DNA of 64,000 bases from Chrysaora quinquecirrha. Its lineage: Eukaryota > Cnidaria > Scyphozoa > Semaeostomeae > Pelagiidae. The notes under the pieces were generated by a model. The model worked only from the letters and a program-made list of their open reading frames with translations, searched no databases and had not been told where the DNA came from. Of this stretch, positions 25,301 through 40,300 are shown in pieces (position 1 is the stretch's first letter; each line of letters begins with the position of its first letter). The stretch is taken from positions 5,153,115-5,217,114 of the forward strand of contig JACTAT010000006.1 in the NCBI GenBank assembly GCA_014526335.1. The letters run 5' to 3'. The translations under genes and the position numbers were made by a program.

Positions 25301-28300
25301 AGGTAGTAAATCAAGGCAACTTTATTTAAACAACATTGTAACGGGGGGCGGGGGAATCCAGGGATAGAAACCAGAAACTACTTAGGCTATCTATTCCAAT
25401 CTATTTTTTCCAAGATTTATGTTTGTTTCTGTTTCTTTAATCTTTAACTAAATCAGAATCTGAGGTGTAGCAAAAAGTTCAAACTGCACAATCATTTCTG
25501 TGGATTATTTCCTCCCTGGAATAGGAGCATGAATTTCAACATGCACAACGAAATTTCAAGGGTTCTTAGATAACTGATTCTTATTTTGAGCATTTTGATG
25601 ACTCAATTCAACTAAATGCAATTTTCTTCATAGAATAGAAACATGAATGTGAGCACGCAAAAAGAAAAATTGAAGAATATGCAAGTTATCATACCAAAGA
25701 TTCTCAATAATTGAGTTTCTTGATAGGATAAGAAACCATGTGAAATTTATTGACAAAAACTTAAGGGCTTTTCTCTGTACGTGAAAAGTGCAGAAAGTTC
25801 TGTCACACTTTGAAATGTGTGGAATGACCATGGTTAATTCCAATGAAAACTGACAGAGTTGTATAAATTACAACGAAAAGCCTCGCCAAAGTTTTCGCAG
25901 CGCTTCGTCTGAGCGGCTTTTATAAATTGATATTGATGTTAGAGAAAGACGAGTGGAACTTTTTGAAAAGTAATAAGTTCTCTCACATTTCGAATACTGC
26001 TTTCATTCTGAGCAACTTTCTTCCTGAGCTTGATAATAGCTTGCTCTGGTGTAAGATCTTCTGCACTATCAAAAGTGACTTTGTCTGGTACACTTATCGG
26101 TGAATCCAAAGAGATTTTGCCATTTCCAGATAATCTAGGATCTTCAAATGCTGATAGAAAATGCCCGTACGACAACGAGTCTTTGTTTCCAAAACCAATT
26201 CTAGAAAAAAGGCCATTTATGTATGGTTAATGTTGAATTCTGCTTTAGAAAGATTTTAGAAAACTTTGTACCATTCTAGACATTCACTGAAAAATATTAT
26301 TGTCTATTAAGTAACCGAGGAATTCAGAACAGGTTAAGAACATTTCAGGCTCAAAAAAGGCAAAAACTTAAGAACAGCCAGCTCGATTAAGATTTCCTGA
26401 TTCTTGTAAAAAATAAAGAGTGTATTTATGCATTAGCTCATTAATTCATCTGCTTTAGCATGTGCTATGTAGTTTTATGTTTAGTAAACGCTTACGTTAT
26501 TCACTTAATTTATTTACTTACTTAGCAAGTAATCAGTTCGTTTACCTGGTAAGAAGACAAGCAAGCTCCTTATCACTCATATAAAAGTGATGATCTTGGA
26601 GAATTCTCATGAGTTCTGCTTTTGACACCAAGCCATCTTTATCAGCATCCACTTGTTCAAATGCCTTGCGAAAACTCTCGAAATTGTCTCTGAATTTGTC
26701 CCTAAAAAGAGATGATAAATTCAATGAAGTTCATTCTTGAAAAGGGTCGTAATCGTCGTAATCGTCTGTCGTAATTTACAAATCCTATGTTACGTAATTA
26801 TACGTAAATATACGTTATATGTTTTGATATGTTTATCCTCTACAGAAATGCTGGAACACTTTGGTTGAACATTTTTTAAATTCTCGCTTTCAAGACGCAA
26901 ACCGCTTCCCCCCGACTCAATGTGTGCCGAAATTGATGTTTTCAGTGGTCCCAACATTTAGTTGGGGGGGATCTCTTACTATCCAAATATGTTATAATGG
27001 GGCCGGAATTTTAAGGTAAAACATGCTTACAACACAGTGTCCCCAATATTTTTGGCGATGATCGTAGGTACAGTTGTCAAAGTGACAATATTTTTGCCCC
27101 AGATCATAGAGGGTTATCTAAAGTTAAGAAATTTTCAAACATTTTGAAGCAGAAAAATGTTGAACAAAATTGAAACAACTGAATAATAGATGTAAGCGTA
27201 TTACCTAAGCTGCTTCTCAACATCAAGTGCCGACATGAAAGCAGTTGTATTCGCTTGATTCAATGTTGCTCTATCTTGTTTCATCTGTTATAGATAAAAG
27301 GAAAGTATGGATTTAAATATAATTGCAATGTAAGCGATAAATATACGATATACGTATACATACTATATAAATGCAGCAACACACAATAACAAATATCATA
27401 AACTAAAAATTTTCTCATTTACCAGTCGCTCAATTTTAGAAGTGAAAATAAAAGCAAACTCATTTTTCGATTATTTTCACGAAATTTGAAACGATGAAGT
27501 TTCCTAAGAAAATAACTAAGCGCATAATACGAGCTTTTTTCTTTGAGTTATTAACTTATTCCAACTACAGTTTGTCGTCTATTTTTCAATGGCCCGAAAA
27601 CTTTTAATTTCATTTTCCTTGCATTTAATTTAGTTTCCTTTTCAAGATACGACAGCATATAAAGTATTTGAAAATGTTTGAAAATTTGTTTGGGTTATTA
27701 TTTATTCATATATGAAATCTTAACGCAATGCTGAAATGAAAATCCCTGGAAATCTTTGTAAAATCCCTGGGAATCCTGTAGCTTTGCAGATACAGTTTTT
27801 TTCGTACAGAAAATATGACAATTATACAAAATATGTCGTATATATATAATACGTATTTACTATTTATTTTCTTGTCATTACATTTATATGTTCCTTGTAT
27901 ATTAGAAATATATTTATTTGGAATTACCTGTTGACTTTTATTATGCCTGTAGATTTCATCTTCACTTCCCTTTGTTATTTTATTGCTAACTCCATGAACA
28001 TCCCCAGGAGCAAATTCAACACCAAGTCGCCGAAGAAATTCGTCGTGGTCAACATAGCCATTTCTATCTACGTCATACCTTGAAGAGAAAATTAAATTGA
28101 ATACAAAATAGTATTAGCAATGTGAGTTAAAACTACTAAATATTCAAGCAAGCGAAAATCGTAGCTTGCAATTTTCAAGAAAAAACCACGAAATTTGATT
28201 ACTTGCTTTTTAAATAAATTAAAATTGAGTTTTGAAATAAAACATTTACAGAACGTTTTAGAAAGAGTTTTTCAGATAAAATTAAATAAATCTCAAAGAT

Positions 28301-31300
28301 AGATTTCTTCATCTTTTCACCTAGAAACAGAAAGCATAACAACAGAAATAAAAAGTATATACTGTTATAAAAATTTAATAAAAAAGCATATATGCAAATA
28401 GAAAAATAATGAAATTAAAATTCAAAAGATAAATATTAACTAATTTATTAAGTATAAACATAAACAAAATAAGTATCTAATTTCTAGATAAAATTTTTGA
28501 AAATAGTTTTCATAATTAGTTGATAATACAGTAATTGATAATTACTGAAAATCATTTCTTAAATTTCATTTAGATAGTACAGTATTTGATAACTTTATTG
28601 TATTTAATTTTATTTAATATTAAATAAATTATTATAAATAATAGTTAATAATAATTTTAAATCATTAAATAAAAATATAATTTAAAAATGATAGAAATTA
28701 ATTAAATGAATAATGAATCAAAAAGTAAAATAAATAACAGGAAAAAATAAAAACACTGAACAGATAAATGATTAATTGAGAAAAAATCTGCTCCAGGAGA
28801 GGCTCGAACTCTCGACCTTCGCATTTCTTCGTCAATACTGACTTATAAGTACGACGCGCTAACCGACTGTGCCACTGGAGCTGATGTTTCACGGCGAACA
28901 AAATCAAGTCTATCACAGTTTGTTTAAGCACTTTTTCTAAAAATTTCCCTAAAGAAATTTGTTTTTAATTTTCAAAAACCAAAGAGTTTGGTAGCGCTGA
29001 AGGAACGCCCATTAACAACGTCTACTGCAGTAGTTTTTAAACTACATTTTTTTATAAGAAACCGACTATAAAAGAAACTACACGTTTTTTTATAAGAAAC
29101 CGGTTTATAAGAAACCTAGAACTAGACACCCAAAAAATTAAGAAACTTTACAAGTAGAAGGAAGAAGTTAAGAAACTGTAGAAATTTTTGCGTCCGTTTT
29201 CCAACATACTGATTCACATTTGTGGAGGTAGTAATTAGTTCTCAAGCATTTCCATGTGATTTCTCGCACCAGCGTGGCTAATTCCGTGCGATTTCTCGCA
29301 TCTGTAAGCAATACTGTATCCTGTGTGTCTCACAGAAGTATTTTTGTCGTTTTTACTGCAATTTATTTCAATTAATTAAGAAACTGTTAAGAAACTTTTA
29401 GAACTAAAATTGGGTCAAAATTAAGAAACTTTTAGAACTAGGCCCCGAGCTAGGTTTCTTATAAAAAACGCGTATATATGGTTTTTCTAAAAAATCAAGA
29501 ACTTCGACATATGGACTTAAAAGAAAAAAAGCAAACTAAGAAACTATTTTTACTTTGAAATTCAGCATTCTTTTTTCTGTAATCTTAATGTAAAAATAAA
29601 CGCCCGGAGAATGTCCATATGTTGTCGGCTAAGAACATGATAATTCACATCTGTTCACATTAAACACTTATTTCACGAAATTTCGAAACTGAAATGTTTA
29701 AATTTAACTCTGCAAGAGCCTTTAATGTATATCATATGTGCCCAAAGTTTAAGAAACCCTACTTTGGCTTATAGTAGTTTCCAATATAAAAAATGAGTGT
29801 AGTCTAACCAGTAAAATCCAGCAAGCGGGCACAGAATAGGTCTCCTAAAGAGCGCCGGGAGGCTCAAAATTGGCGGGGGACTGCGATTACTAGGCTGTTA
29901 GAAAGAAGAGAATAGACAAAAAATGCCAGACTTACATTTTCCAGAGTTTTCCAAACTCTTGCGGACTAACTGAAATATTGAATCGATGCAAAATTGCTCT
30001 GAGTTCTTCTTTGGTAACAATACAGTTGCCATCTTTATCAAAAGCCCTGAATGCTGTGGAGATATCATGCCACTGATCGGTAGCTTTTTCCTTTAGACAT
30101 CTACTTGCTTCTCTTGCTGTCAAATTTGGCATCATGGGAGGTGAGTTCAAACTATTTGAATAGGAAGAAAATATGGTGTTATTGTTTACTTCGCTAAATG
30201 AGAAGAAAGATATCAATTATCGAAACTAAAAAAATATTTTAGCTTGCATGGTCACTGCTAGGAGTAAAACTACCGTAAAAGTTCTATAAAGCATCCCTTT
30301 CTCTTTCTCAGTCCTCCTCTCTATTAAGCTATCCTCTCTTTTAACCCCTCCTCTCTATTAAGCCTTCCTCTCTATGAGTTTTTACAGAAATAAAAACTAT
30401 TCAGAGACTAGGTAACTTTAAAAAAGTATTTTTCTTACTTCTGATCTGAGAAAAGCCATGGATGGCCCTTTTTGAAATTCTCGTTCTGTTGGAATCTCCT
30501 GATGAATTCCTTGTAGCTTATGGTTCCATTTTTCATCACATGCAGCTTTTCAGTCATGAGACGATCGAATTCTGTGTCGTTTATTGGTATCATAAACATA
30601 TCAAGCAATCTGCGGAATTCTGGTCTGGTAATTTGTGCATCATGATTGGCATCAACTGAGTAAAAGGCTTGTCGAAGGGTCTATGAAGTAAATTTAACTG
30701 TTAAGGCCTGGCTAAACTAAGAGACATGTGGCGCGAGGCATTGTTGAGTGTGACATTGTTGAGTGTGACATGTCTCCCAGTTTAGCCACGTCGAAAACTT
30801 TGTAGCGCACGACAAAATTTGTAGCGAGAGACACGCAAATGTTTCTGGGAGATAACATAACAGAAACATTTCTTGTCTCCGCGTCTCAGTGGAATGTTGC
30901 TCGCTTGCCACTCGTACGTTTAGCCATCCTGGGAGACACGTCCAATGCAGTGTCGCGCGCGAAATGTCTCCTAGTTTAGCCATAGCTTTAGCTGTTCAAA
31001 AACATTACTAAGCAATTCTACTTGTCAGGCAATGTTTGTGATGTAGCATAACGGTCAAACATTGCTTAAAAACAAACTAATTTGAGATATATGCTGACAC
31101 GAATAGGTTGACAATGAATGTAGCCAAGGCTATAATTTTTCAATATTAGTATTAAGGGTATCCAAGCCAAGATCTAGCCAAGGGTACCAATCTCGTAAAC
31201 TTTAGTCTTGCCAACGGTAACAGTTTGAATATGCTTGCGGAAGACTCTAGTCAAAAGTAAGCCAAGACCTTCCCATGTTTGGGTACTCCTTACAGACAAC

Positions 31301-34300
31301 TCCCTATGAACTACTTGAAGCTTCGCTTATAGGTAGCGAGCAGCTACTTCAAAATGGTATCTTAATCCGAGTTCGAGAAGTTCCTTTTGTGAAAATACTT
31401 GTATAGATGAGCATCACGGCCAAAATGATAAGGAATGTTTCCTCACTTGAAAACTTTCGTGAATCTTCTTTCGCATTATTTCCTCTACTTCTTCAGCAGT
31501 CATTGATTCTGACCTTTCGATTACTTTATTGAACCTGAGGAAAAGACAATCCATTACAGTATGATTTCTCCTGCAGGGTTAGGTTGACTTGACTGGTCGG
31601 AAATTGGGACTGAAAAAAAACTTTCACTGTAAACACAATCCTAAGGTCTTGTCTAAACAATCAAACATTGTTAGTCAAACATGTTGAAATTGCTTGTCAA
31701 TGTTTGAACGTTTACCCAAGACGCCATGACACACAACATTGCTTGAAAAGGTCTTTACCTTCAACATCTGTCAAAATTACTTTAAAAAGCTTTCGAGTCT
31801 TCAGACGGTTTTAGATATATTTCTACGGATTTTCAGTTTCACAAGAAAAGACTCACCATCGTGGGTGGCACTCTCTCGTAGGCCAAAGTGTGGAAGCTAC
31901 CCATGCGAGTTATTGCTGGACAAAGTGGACAAACGTTGCAAAAAATTGCGAAGCCACAAGGCTGATAAAAGACAATAAAATACAATACCTATGATTGTTC
32001 AAATGAAGTGTTTTGCCACCTTCACCGAATCTTTCGATATCTTCAAATCGTTCAAGAAATTCTTGGTAGGACAGCTTTCCGTTGAAGAAACCAAGTCTGC
32101 AAAAATAATGTCCAAGGAAATTTTAACTGTTTATACTATAGATAAACAAATTTACCTATGAGCTGCTGTATCTTTATCTTACAGGCGAGATAAACCCAGC
32201 TTCCAATCAATTAGTAGCAGAGAATATTGTCAATAAGTTAAAGGAATATCGTCAAGTGTATGTTAACACTGCACATAAAGGGTATTTGAAATGTATTTAT
32301 TCAAATAGTATAAAGAAATAGCCAAGAATTAAACCAGTAGTGGCACAGTACAAAGTCGGGAGCAACAACCAGGTGGGGGTATCATATACCGTTTATCATT
32401 AGCAGTTTCTAAATGCAATAGACAGTAAGAGGAAGGCATAAGAAATGAGTTGATGCGATTCATCAGCTATCCACCAGCGGCCTGCGTTTGAGGGTTTTCA
32501 GGAGAGGACGCAATGTGGTCGTAGGCACCCTCAGTGCCACAGGGCCCTATCGCATTGAGTTTTCAAAATATAGACCAGAGCAACAACAACAATTGAATGA
32601 GAGTTGTTTCTTCTAGATCTATCTATTTCTATTGGTCTTCAATCATCAATTGTATTCTTTAGTTGTGCTTCACCTGACATACGTCCCACATGAAAAGGAC
32701 TAGATTTTCATAGGAAAGAAAGGGTCCATTTCTTGGTTTAGGAAGGGGAGATGCATATGGTTTATAAGACCTGCATCTCAGCAAGCCTTTTATTCTACGG
32801 TCTCTTTACTTTTCCCGCAGCCGCATTTCATCTTCATTACTCTTGCATTTCGGAGGTTGGAAGGTAAAGACAATGCTGGTTATACAAACAGGCAGTATTG
32901 TGCCAATAAATGCAACACGCCAAGGGAAGATATGTGTAGACGAAAACACTGCTAACAGTCGTCAAACGTTTCTCGGGTATTTTTCCTTTCACAATGAAAT
33001 CGTATGTATATATCCAAGGATAAAAAACCGTATTACCTGTTAGTGAGCTCTTTGTACTGGTCATCATGCATTAGCAGCCCTAAGTTCTCCAGCGTCTGCA
33101 ATTGAAAATGCATGTTCCACTAAATATTTCAGCTTCAGGTAGTTGAGTAAAAGAAGGAAAACCTTTCAATACCCCTCTTTCTAACTCGTGCATCCGTCTT
33201 TTTAATGCTCTCTTCTACGAGTACAATTCGCCCTTGAGATTTTAGGGGGCTTTAATCAGTTGGGCGTTAACAAAAACATAAGTTACCAATTACCTGATAA
33301 TTAGCACCAGAAAATCAACCCTCTCTCTATTCAAACCGCTCCTCAAGAGGGCATGAATTTAACAACTAGGTAGCCTGATTACCAGACCCAGTTCGAATAA
33401 ACTAGTTTCTTTGAATTGGGGTCTGGTTCCCGGGGGGGGATACTTCTATGTTTATTATACTATAAGTGCCACCCATATGGGTAGCTTTTTCGGCGACGAT
33501 TTCCCTACATATGGGTTGGTTTCTGTAAAGATGGTAAGCCTGAAAATTCTTTTGCGATGAAAAGAATCAATTATATGGTGCGAATCGGGTAAGTACGTTT
33601 TAGTTTTCATCGCAGAGGCCTTTCACCGCATTTAGAGTTGCCTCAGGAGTTAAACTTGGTTCGAATATTTGAGATATTGGTACAAATGGGTAACAAATTT
33701 CGTTGTTTTCTATATACATGGGTACCACAATTAACAGAATTTATCGGTAGATATGGGTGGGTTTTGAAAAACTGGGCGGCACGTCTAGCTATTTGAGCTG
33801 AGCGATGAACCCCCCCCCCCCCGGTCTGGTTATCAGGCTAACAACTAGGGCGTTAAAAAAGAATCTACGGTTTAACATCAATAAGATTTACTTCAGTGAT
33901 AGAAAACCCAAGTTATCTGAACGGAGACTGATTTGGATAGAAAAACTTACAAGTCTGAACTCCTTTCTCGATAGTTTTCCATCACCATCGTAGTCATATT
34001 GCAGAAACGTTTTTCGAAAATCTGATGACTTTTGCAACATGTGGTCCTAAGAGAAATTGAAACGCAAAGAATATTACAACTCAATGCAAGTATCACCAGC
34101 TTGAAATTCAAAGCTATGTTCTATAGCAGAGATATTTGTCATGAATGCGAACACAAGGATTGGCATACCACAATAAGTGGGACTCGAAGGAAAAATCAGA
34201 ATTCTCAGCTCTGGAGAAATCTATCCTTGTGTTCGCCATTCATGAAAAATCGTATACATGTGCCTATGGTGCTGAAGAAGGCTCAACTTAGCCGAAACAC

Positions 34301-37300
34301 GAAGACGTCAAACGGGAGGGGAGCCTTGGGAAGAGTTACTCGGCGATTTCATTGAGCTCTATAGCTCAGTGGAAACGTCGTTGGCTCTCTGGTCATGCAG
34401 CCCAGGCTCGAGTTCCACTTATTGTTCTATAGTAGAGGTGTAGTGTTAAGGAATAACAGAGGGGGGCTTGTGAGATGGACATAGCAAACAATGCAAAGAG
34501 CAAACGATCGCAAAATTCGAGCACAGTTTTAAATGATTAAGAGAGAGGCAGAGCTAGTCATTTTACCCGCAAAACGTTGATAACGTCTCTTGCATTCATT
34601 TGAGTTGTTCTGCTAAAAGCATTCTTGCTTGCGGCTTTCAACCTGATAACAGTAAAAAGAAGTGAAAAAAATAGAAAAAATTACATAAGTGCAATATATT
34701 TGAGACTGAAGGTTATGGTGCCAGGTAGAAAGTTGCATAGAAACAGTTCAAATAATATAGAGCAGGGAGGCATACACGCACACATACTTTTTATAACAAG
34801 ACAAGTAGTGCAACTTTTTCCACTAGTTTTATGTGACTTATAAGATGGACACACATAGGCCTACAAGACTTCTGTTTGTAACTGAGTGTTAATGTTAAGC
34901 TAATCGTTTTGCACTAGCATAATTCAAAATTATAACCCCATAAAAGTGTATTACATTGGATATTTTGAGAGGGGTTTAAATGGGGTTTTCATGTTACTAC
35001 CCCGTTGTTCAGCTGTATCTAATATATATTATAACAATAATATTAAAACTTTTGCAGATATTGAGGAAATTTTTGAAATTTTGAACTGCTCAAAGACTAT
35101 TCAAAAAATGTGTATGTGTTTTAAGATGTAAAGATATTTATAATAGAATGGCGTATCATACGGAGTAGTGTATGTGTATTGGTCATATAGAAGGTATATG
35201 AAAAAAGAAAAGCGTGGAAAAGCATACCGTGAAAGTTGGTCTGTTTTCATGAGTTGCATTTTCTCTTCACTCTCATCAGTGATTCTTGTACTAATACCAC
35301 TGATATCCCCTGAAGTAATATCAACTCCCTATATAAAGAATAACGTAATCTCAAGACAAAATCTCGATGTTCCACCCTTTTTTTATATAAGAAACTAAGA
35401 TTTTTTTTCAGTACTCAAAGTTTCTTAGTTTTTGGACAATTTTGGTACTGAAAGTTTCTTAGCAGTTTCTTAGGATCAAATTTTTTAGTGCCAAAACAGG
35501 TAATTGACACTTGAATTTGATAAATAGAAGAAACAATACAATTCACGTTTATATGAGCTGTTCTTTTTGTAAAAATAGACACTTGTGGTGTAACAGAAGT
35601 TCGTTTTTCGATTCTGTATTCAACTCTAAAGACTATTGAGACCTGCGAGTTTCTTATTATTTTAGGTAGAGTACTGAAAGCTTCTTAACCAATATTGATC
35701 TCAGTACTGAGTTTCTTATAAACGGGCTTATTATAAAAAAAAAGAGTGTATACTCGTTGTAATTCAAAAAAAATCCAGTTGTTTTGCAAACACTTTGCTG
35801 TTTAACTACATTCATTGTCTTCAAGACGAACAATTGTCAGATGAAAAAAGCTTCTAAATATATACAAAGACGTCCCCGATGTTTCTCGCAATTTCGAAAG
35901 ATATTAAATCGGTCAGCTGTTTAACTTTAAATTTAAATGCAAACTTCAATTTGACATAGAATAACTATCAATGTAATGTTCATTACACGACTAGTTCTAC
36001 GGAATACTAACAAGGATATCAGTAAATTTAGGAAAACCAAACATTCTTGCTTTTTGTCTGTCATTCTGATGTGAATTGACAAGCAATTGTGACTGTGCAC
36101 AAACAAGACTTTGCATGGGTTCATAGGAATCAGGCTGTGGCTGTTGCTTTTGTTTGCCCACCTTCAAAAACACTTAGTTTGATTTTTTTTCTATAACGAA
36201 TATACGGTGCAAGTTCATCAGTGAATCTAGGAAAACCAAACATTCTTGGTTCCTGGTCTGTCATTCTGATGTGAATTGATAAGCAATTGTGACTGTGCAC
36301 AAACAAGACTTTGCATGGGTTCATAGGCATCAGGCTGTGGCTGTTGCTTTTGTTGATTAACCAGACCAATGCTTCTGCCATGCCATGTGCATTGGGTGTG
36401 CTGTTTTCCAGTTGTTTCAATTGATATGACGAGAATCTTTCTTGCACTTTAAAAACGAATACATCACTAGTTCCATAAAGAATATATGTCTCATCACATG
36501 TATAACGACCTTTTCCTGCACAAAATCCACTCTTTGCTGAATGTGTTGTCAATACATACAATAACTGCCCACCTTCAAAAAAACCTGGATTGAATTTCTC
36601 CCATCCTTCTCCAAACAATATATCCTGATGAGTAATAGCGACTATTTCATCTAACAAACATTTACCAGCATATTCAAACTGGTCTTTTACATAAACATCA
36701 CGGTTCAAGACTTGAACGATTGCTTTATCACTATTCCTCAACTGCAGACTTCTTAGATATTCAGCAGCTTTGGGATCTTTAACAAGGATATGCACTTTTT
36801 CAATGAAAAGATGATTCAAGTTATTTGACAAAACATGGACCATTTCCTTCATTCTGAATTCTATTGCAGAAGCATTTCGTTCTGGACCTTTTTCACTGAA
36901 TATTTTACCACTGTAATCTTCATCTTTCAAGTATACGAAATTTGTAACCAATGACATCTTTCGAGACGGTGTATTACTTCTTTTCACCAAACCTTGCTTT
37001 GTACATTTATCAGAAATGATTTTCATGTTATTGTACTCTTCAATCTTTGTGTCGCTTCCACGATTTTCGCCACTCATCAGTGACTTCTCGGTTTCATTTG
37101 ATTTGGGCAAGAAACGACAATTTATTTTATAGGACAGCCAATACGTTGTGTAAGCTATGCTGATACAGAAGACAATAGCCAAGACTACAACCATCTTTCT
37201 CTTCAAATCCATTTTTATCGTTGTGTCGCTACCACGAAGTATACAGCAGAATCCGATATGGCGAGAAATAAAAAAATTACTTGCAACATAGTTTAAATTA

Positions 37301-40300
37301 ACAATGAAGGCAAAGGTTAATTCGTGTTATGCACGAATTCGCATCACAGAAAATACGACAAATGACTTAGGTTTACGGTTTTACATTGCTGCTCTTGAAA
37401 CAATGGGTTACTGACTGTTATTTGCGGAAAAAGCACGCTCTGTAACGCAAATGGTGCAAGTTCATCAGTGAATTTAACAAAACCAAACATTCTTGCTTTT
37501 TGTTCCTGGTTTGTCATTCCGATGTGAATTGATAAGCAATTGTGATTGTGCACAAACAAGACTTTGCATGGGTTCATAGGAATCAGGCTGTGGCTGTTTC
37601 TTTTGTTGATTAACCAGACCAATGCTTCTGCCATTCCATGTGCATTGGGTGTGCTGTCTTCCAGTTGTTTCAATTGATGTGAAGAGAATCTTTCTTGCAC
37701 TTTAAATACGAATACATCACTAGTTCCATAAAAATATTTTCCTCATCACATGTATAACGACCTTTTCCTGCACAAAATCCACTCTTTGCTGAATGTGTTG
37801 TCAATACATACAGTAAATGCCCACCTTCAAAAAACCTGGATTGAATTTCTCCCATCCTTCTCCAAACAATATATCCTGATGAGTAATAGCGACTATTTCA
37901 TCTAACAAACATTTACCAGCATATTCAAACTGGTCTTTTACATAAACATCACGATTCAAGACTTGAACGATTGCTTTATCACTATTCTTCAACGGCAGAT
38001 TTCTTAGATATTCAGCAGCTTTGAGATCTTTAACAAGGATATGCACTTCTTCAATGAAAGGATGATTCAAGTTATTGGACAAAACATGGACGATTTCCTT
38101 CATTGTGAATTCTATTGCGGAAGCATTCTGCCCTTGTCCTTTTTCATTGAATATTTTACCACTGTAATCTTCATCTCTCAAACATAGTTTAAATTAACAA
38201 TGAAGGCAAAGGTTAATTCGTGTTATGCACGAATTCGCATCACAGAAAATACGACAAATGACTTAGGTTTACGGTTTTACATTGCTGCTCTTGAAACAAT
38301 GGGTTACTGACTGTTATTTGCGGAAAAAGCACGCTGTTTCAATGGATGCTGTAAACAAATCTCATTTATTCCCAGTGTTAAATGGCTATTTCTAAAAGCA
38401 GGAACGAGGAATATTGCGGGGAATCACGGGGAATCACGAGGAATCACGGGGAATCGCGGGGAATCACTTGTGTTCAATTGTGAAAAATCTCACACATTTG
38501 GTCAATACACTCTTTTCTTTTTATAAGAACAATTTTATAAGAACACGAGCCTGGATTTTGCCCAGATTTTAAGAACAAAATAAGAACAAGCTGAGGCTGG
38601 CCTTTTCATAAGCCCTAAGAATGTCAGCTGAATATGAAAGTAAGACAATCAGAATGAACGTTACAAGCAAGCAAACAAAGAAATAGACAAGAATGCTGCA
38701 TTTGCACACAAACCTAGTACACGCTTTTTTTTTATAAGGAACCTACCTCAAGGCCTAGTTCTTAAAGTTCCTTATTTTTGGGCCTCTTTTGAGGCAATTG
38801 TAGTTCCAAAAGTTCCTTAATAGTTCCTTAATTTTAAGTGCACATACAGTGGTCTTAACAATAAAAGAGAGACATTTGCATGTGAGCAAAGCTCGAGACT
38901 ATTTAAAGAAACATTGGATACATGTTTAACGTGCAATTTATGTGATTTTTGACTGCAAATGAATGGAACCGGCTTTCTAATTCTTGATTATTAGCAGTGA
39001 TAAAAGTATTCAACATTCAAAAGTTCCTGAATGATTTTCTCTTTAGTAGTATAAGTTCTTTAAATTTTCGGGCCTTCTACATGTAGGTTCCTTATAAAGT
39101 GGTTCCTTATAAAAAAAAGCGTGTACCACCATAGACATTCATTGAAAACTATAGATATCTTAGTAACCAAGGAATTAAGAACAGATTAAGAACATTTCAG
39201 GCTTAAAAACGGCAAAATTTTAAGAACAGCCAGCCTTTATCGAAATTTCCTGGTTCTTATAAAAAAAGAGTGTAGACTGGCTAGATCTAAGAAAAGTGAA
39301 ATAATATTATCTTATATAGCTTTCCATTTCATGTTGACTCAATTTGGAGTGAACGTAAAGAACAAAAATAAACTGTAGTTAAATATTTCCTACATATTAC
39401 TTTAATCACTGAGCATCTGTTTAATCAGTTATATAACCGCTAGAAGTGAAGATCTTTGCCCAAAGTGGATATTCTTGTCTGATTTTCCTTGAAGCAGGCC
39501 TCGAAAAACAGCGCAACGATAGCAACGATATGGAGCTAAATTTCAGAATAAACCTCTTGCAAATCAAAAACTAGAAAGAGCATACTGCCCAGAATTAAAA
39601 CACACAGGAAAATTCAATGACTTTGTGCGTGTGTTGATGTTATATAGAAGGCTAAAGCGTCTGCCATCAAATGCAAACTCAGCAGCCGCGATTAGGCTCA
39701 TTTGCATATTTTGTTAGCACAAAATGCCCTTTGCCAAGCGGTAGAAACATTTCTTCGTATGTTTAGCCCCTGCCAAAAGATCAAATATTGTTGGTCAATT
39801 ATTTAAGATTTCTTTTACAAGCACTGTTTGACTGTTTGGCCGCGTCAAAAACATTTTACGACACGCAAAAGTTAACTACATTTGTTGCGCGATATTTTTG
39901 AAATAGTTCAAAAACATGTTTGCTTAATTAAGGCATGACAAAAATGTTTGACAAGCAATGTTTTGCCATACGGCCAAACGGCCAAAAATTTTGCTTGACA
40001 AGCATATTTCAAATGTTTGACAAACAATGTTTGATCGTTTCGCCAGGGCCTTAACCATGGATGATGTCAATTAGTCACTCAAGGTTAGTCAACCTTCGTA
40101 AAATACACGTTTTTTTTATAAGAATACAGTCTATAAGAATATCCAGGCTCAAGTACACGCTTTTTTTTACAAGGAACCATTTTATAAGGAACCTAATGTA
40201 GAAGGCCCGAAAATTTAAAGAACTTATACTACTAAAGAGAAAATCATTAAGGAACTTTTCAATGCTGAATGCTTTTATCACTGCAAATAATCAAGAATTA

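Noticed and set aside
34032..34355. 107-codon plus-strand ORF
   Set aside because: Runs through the hairpin repeat with a tRNA-like tail; repeat-derived.
36130..37212. Firm glycosyltransferase assignment
   Set aside because: Topology fits, but I cannot match catalytic motifs to a named family from memory.
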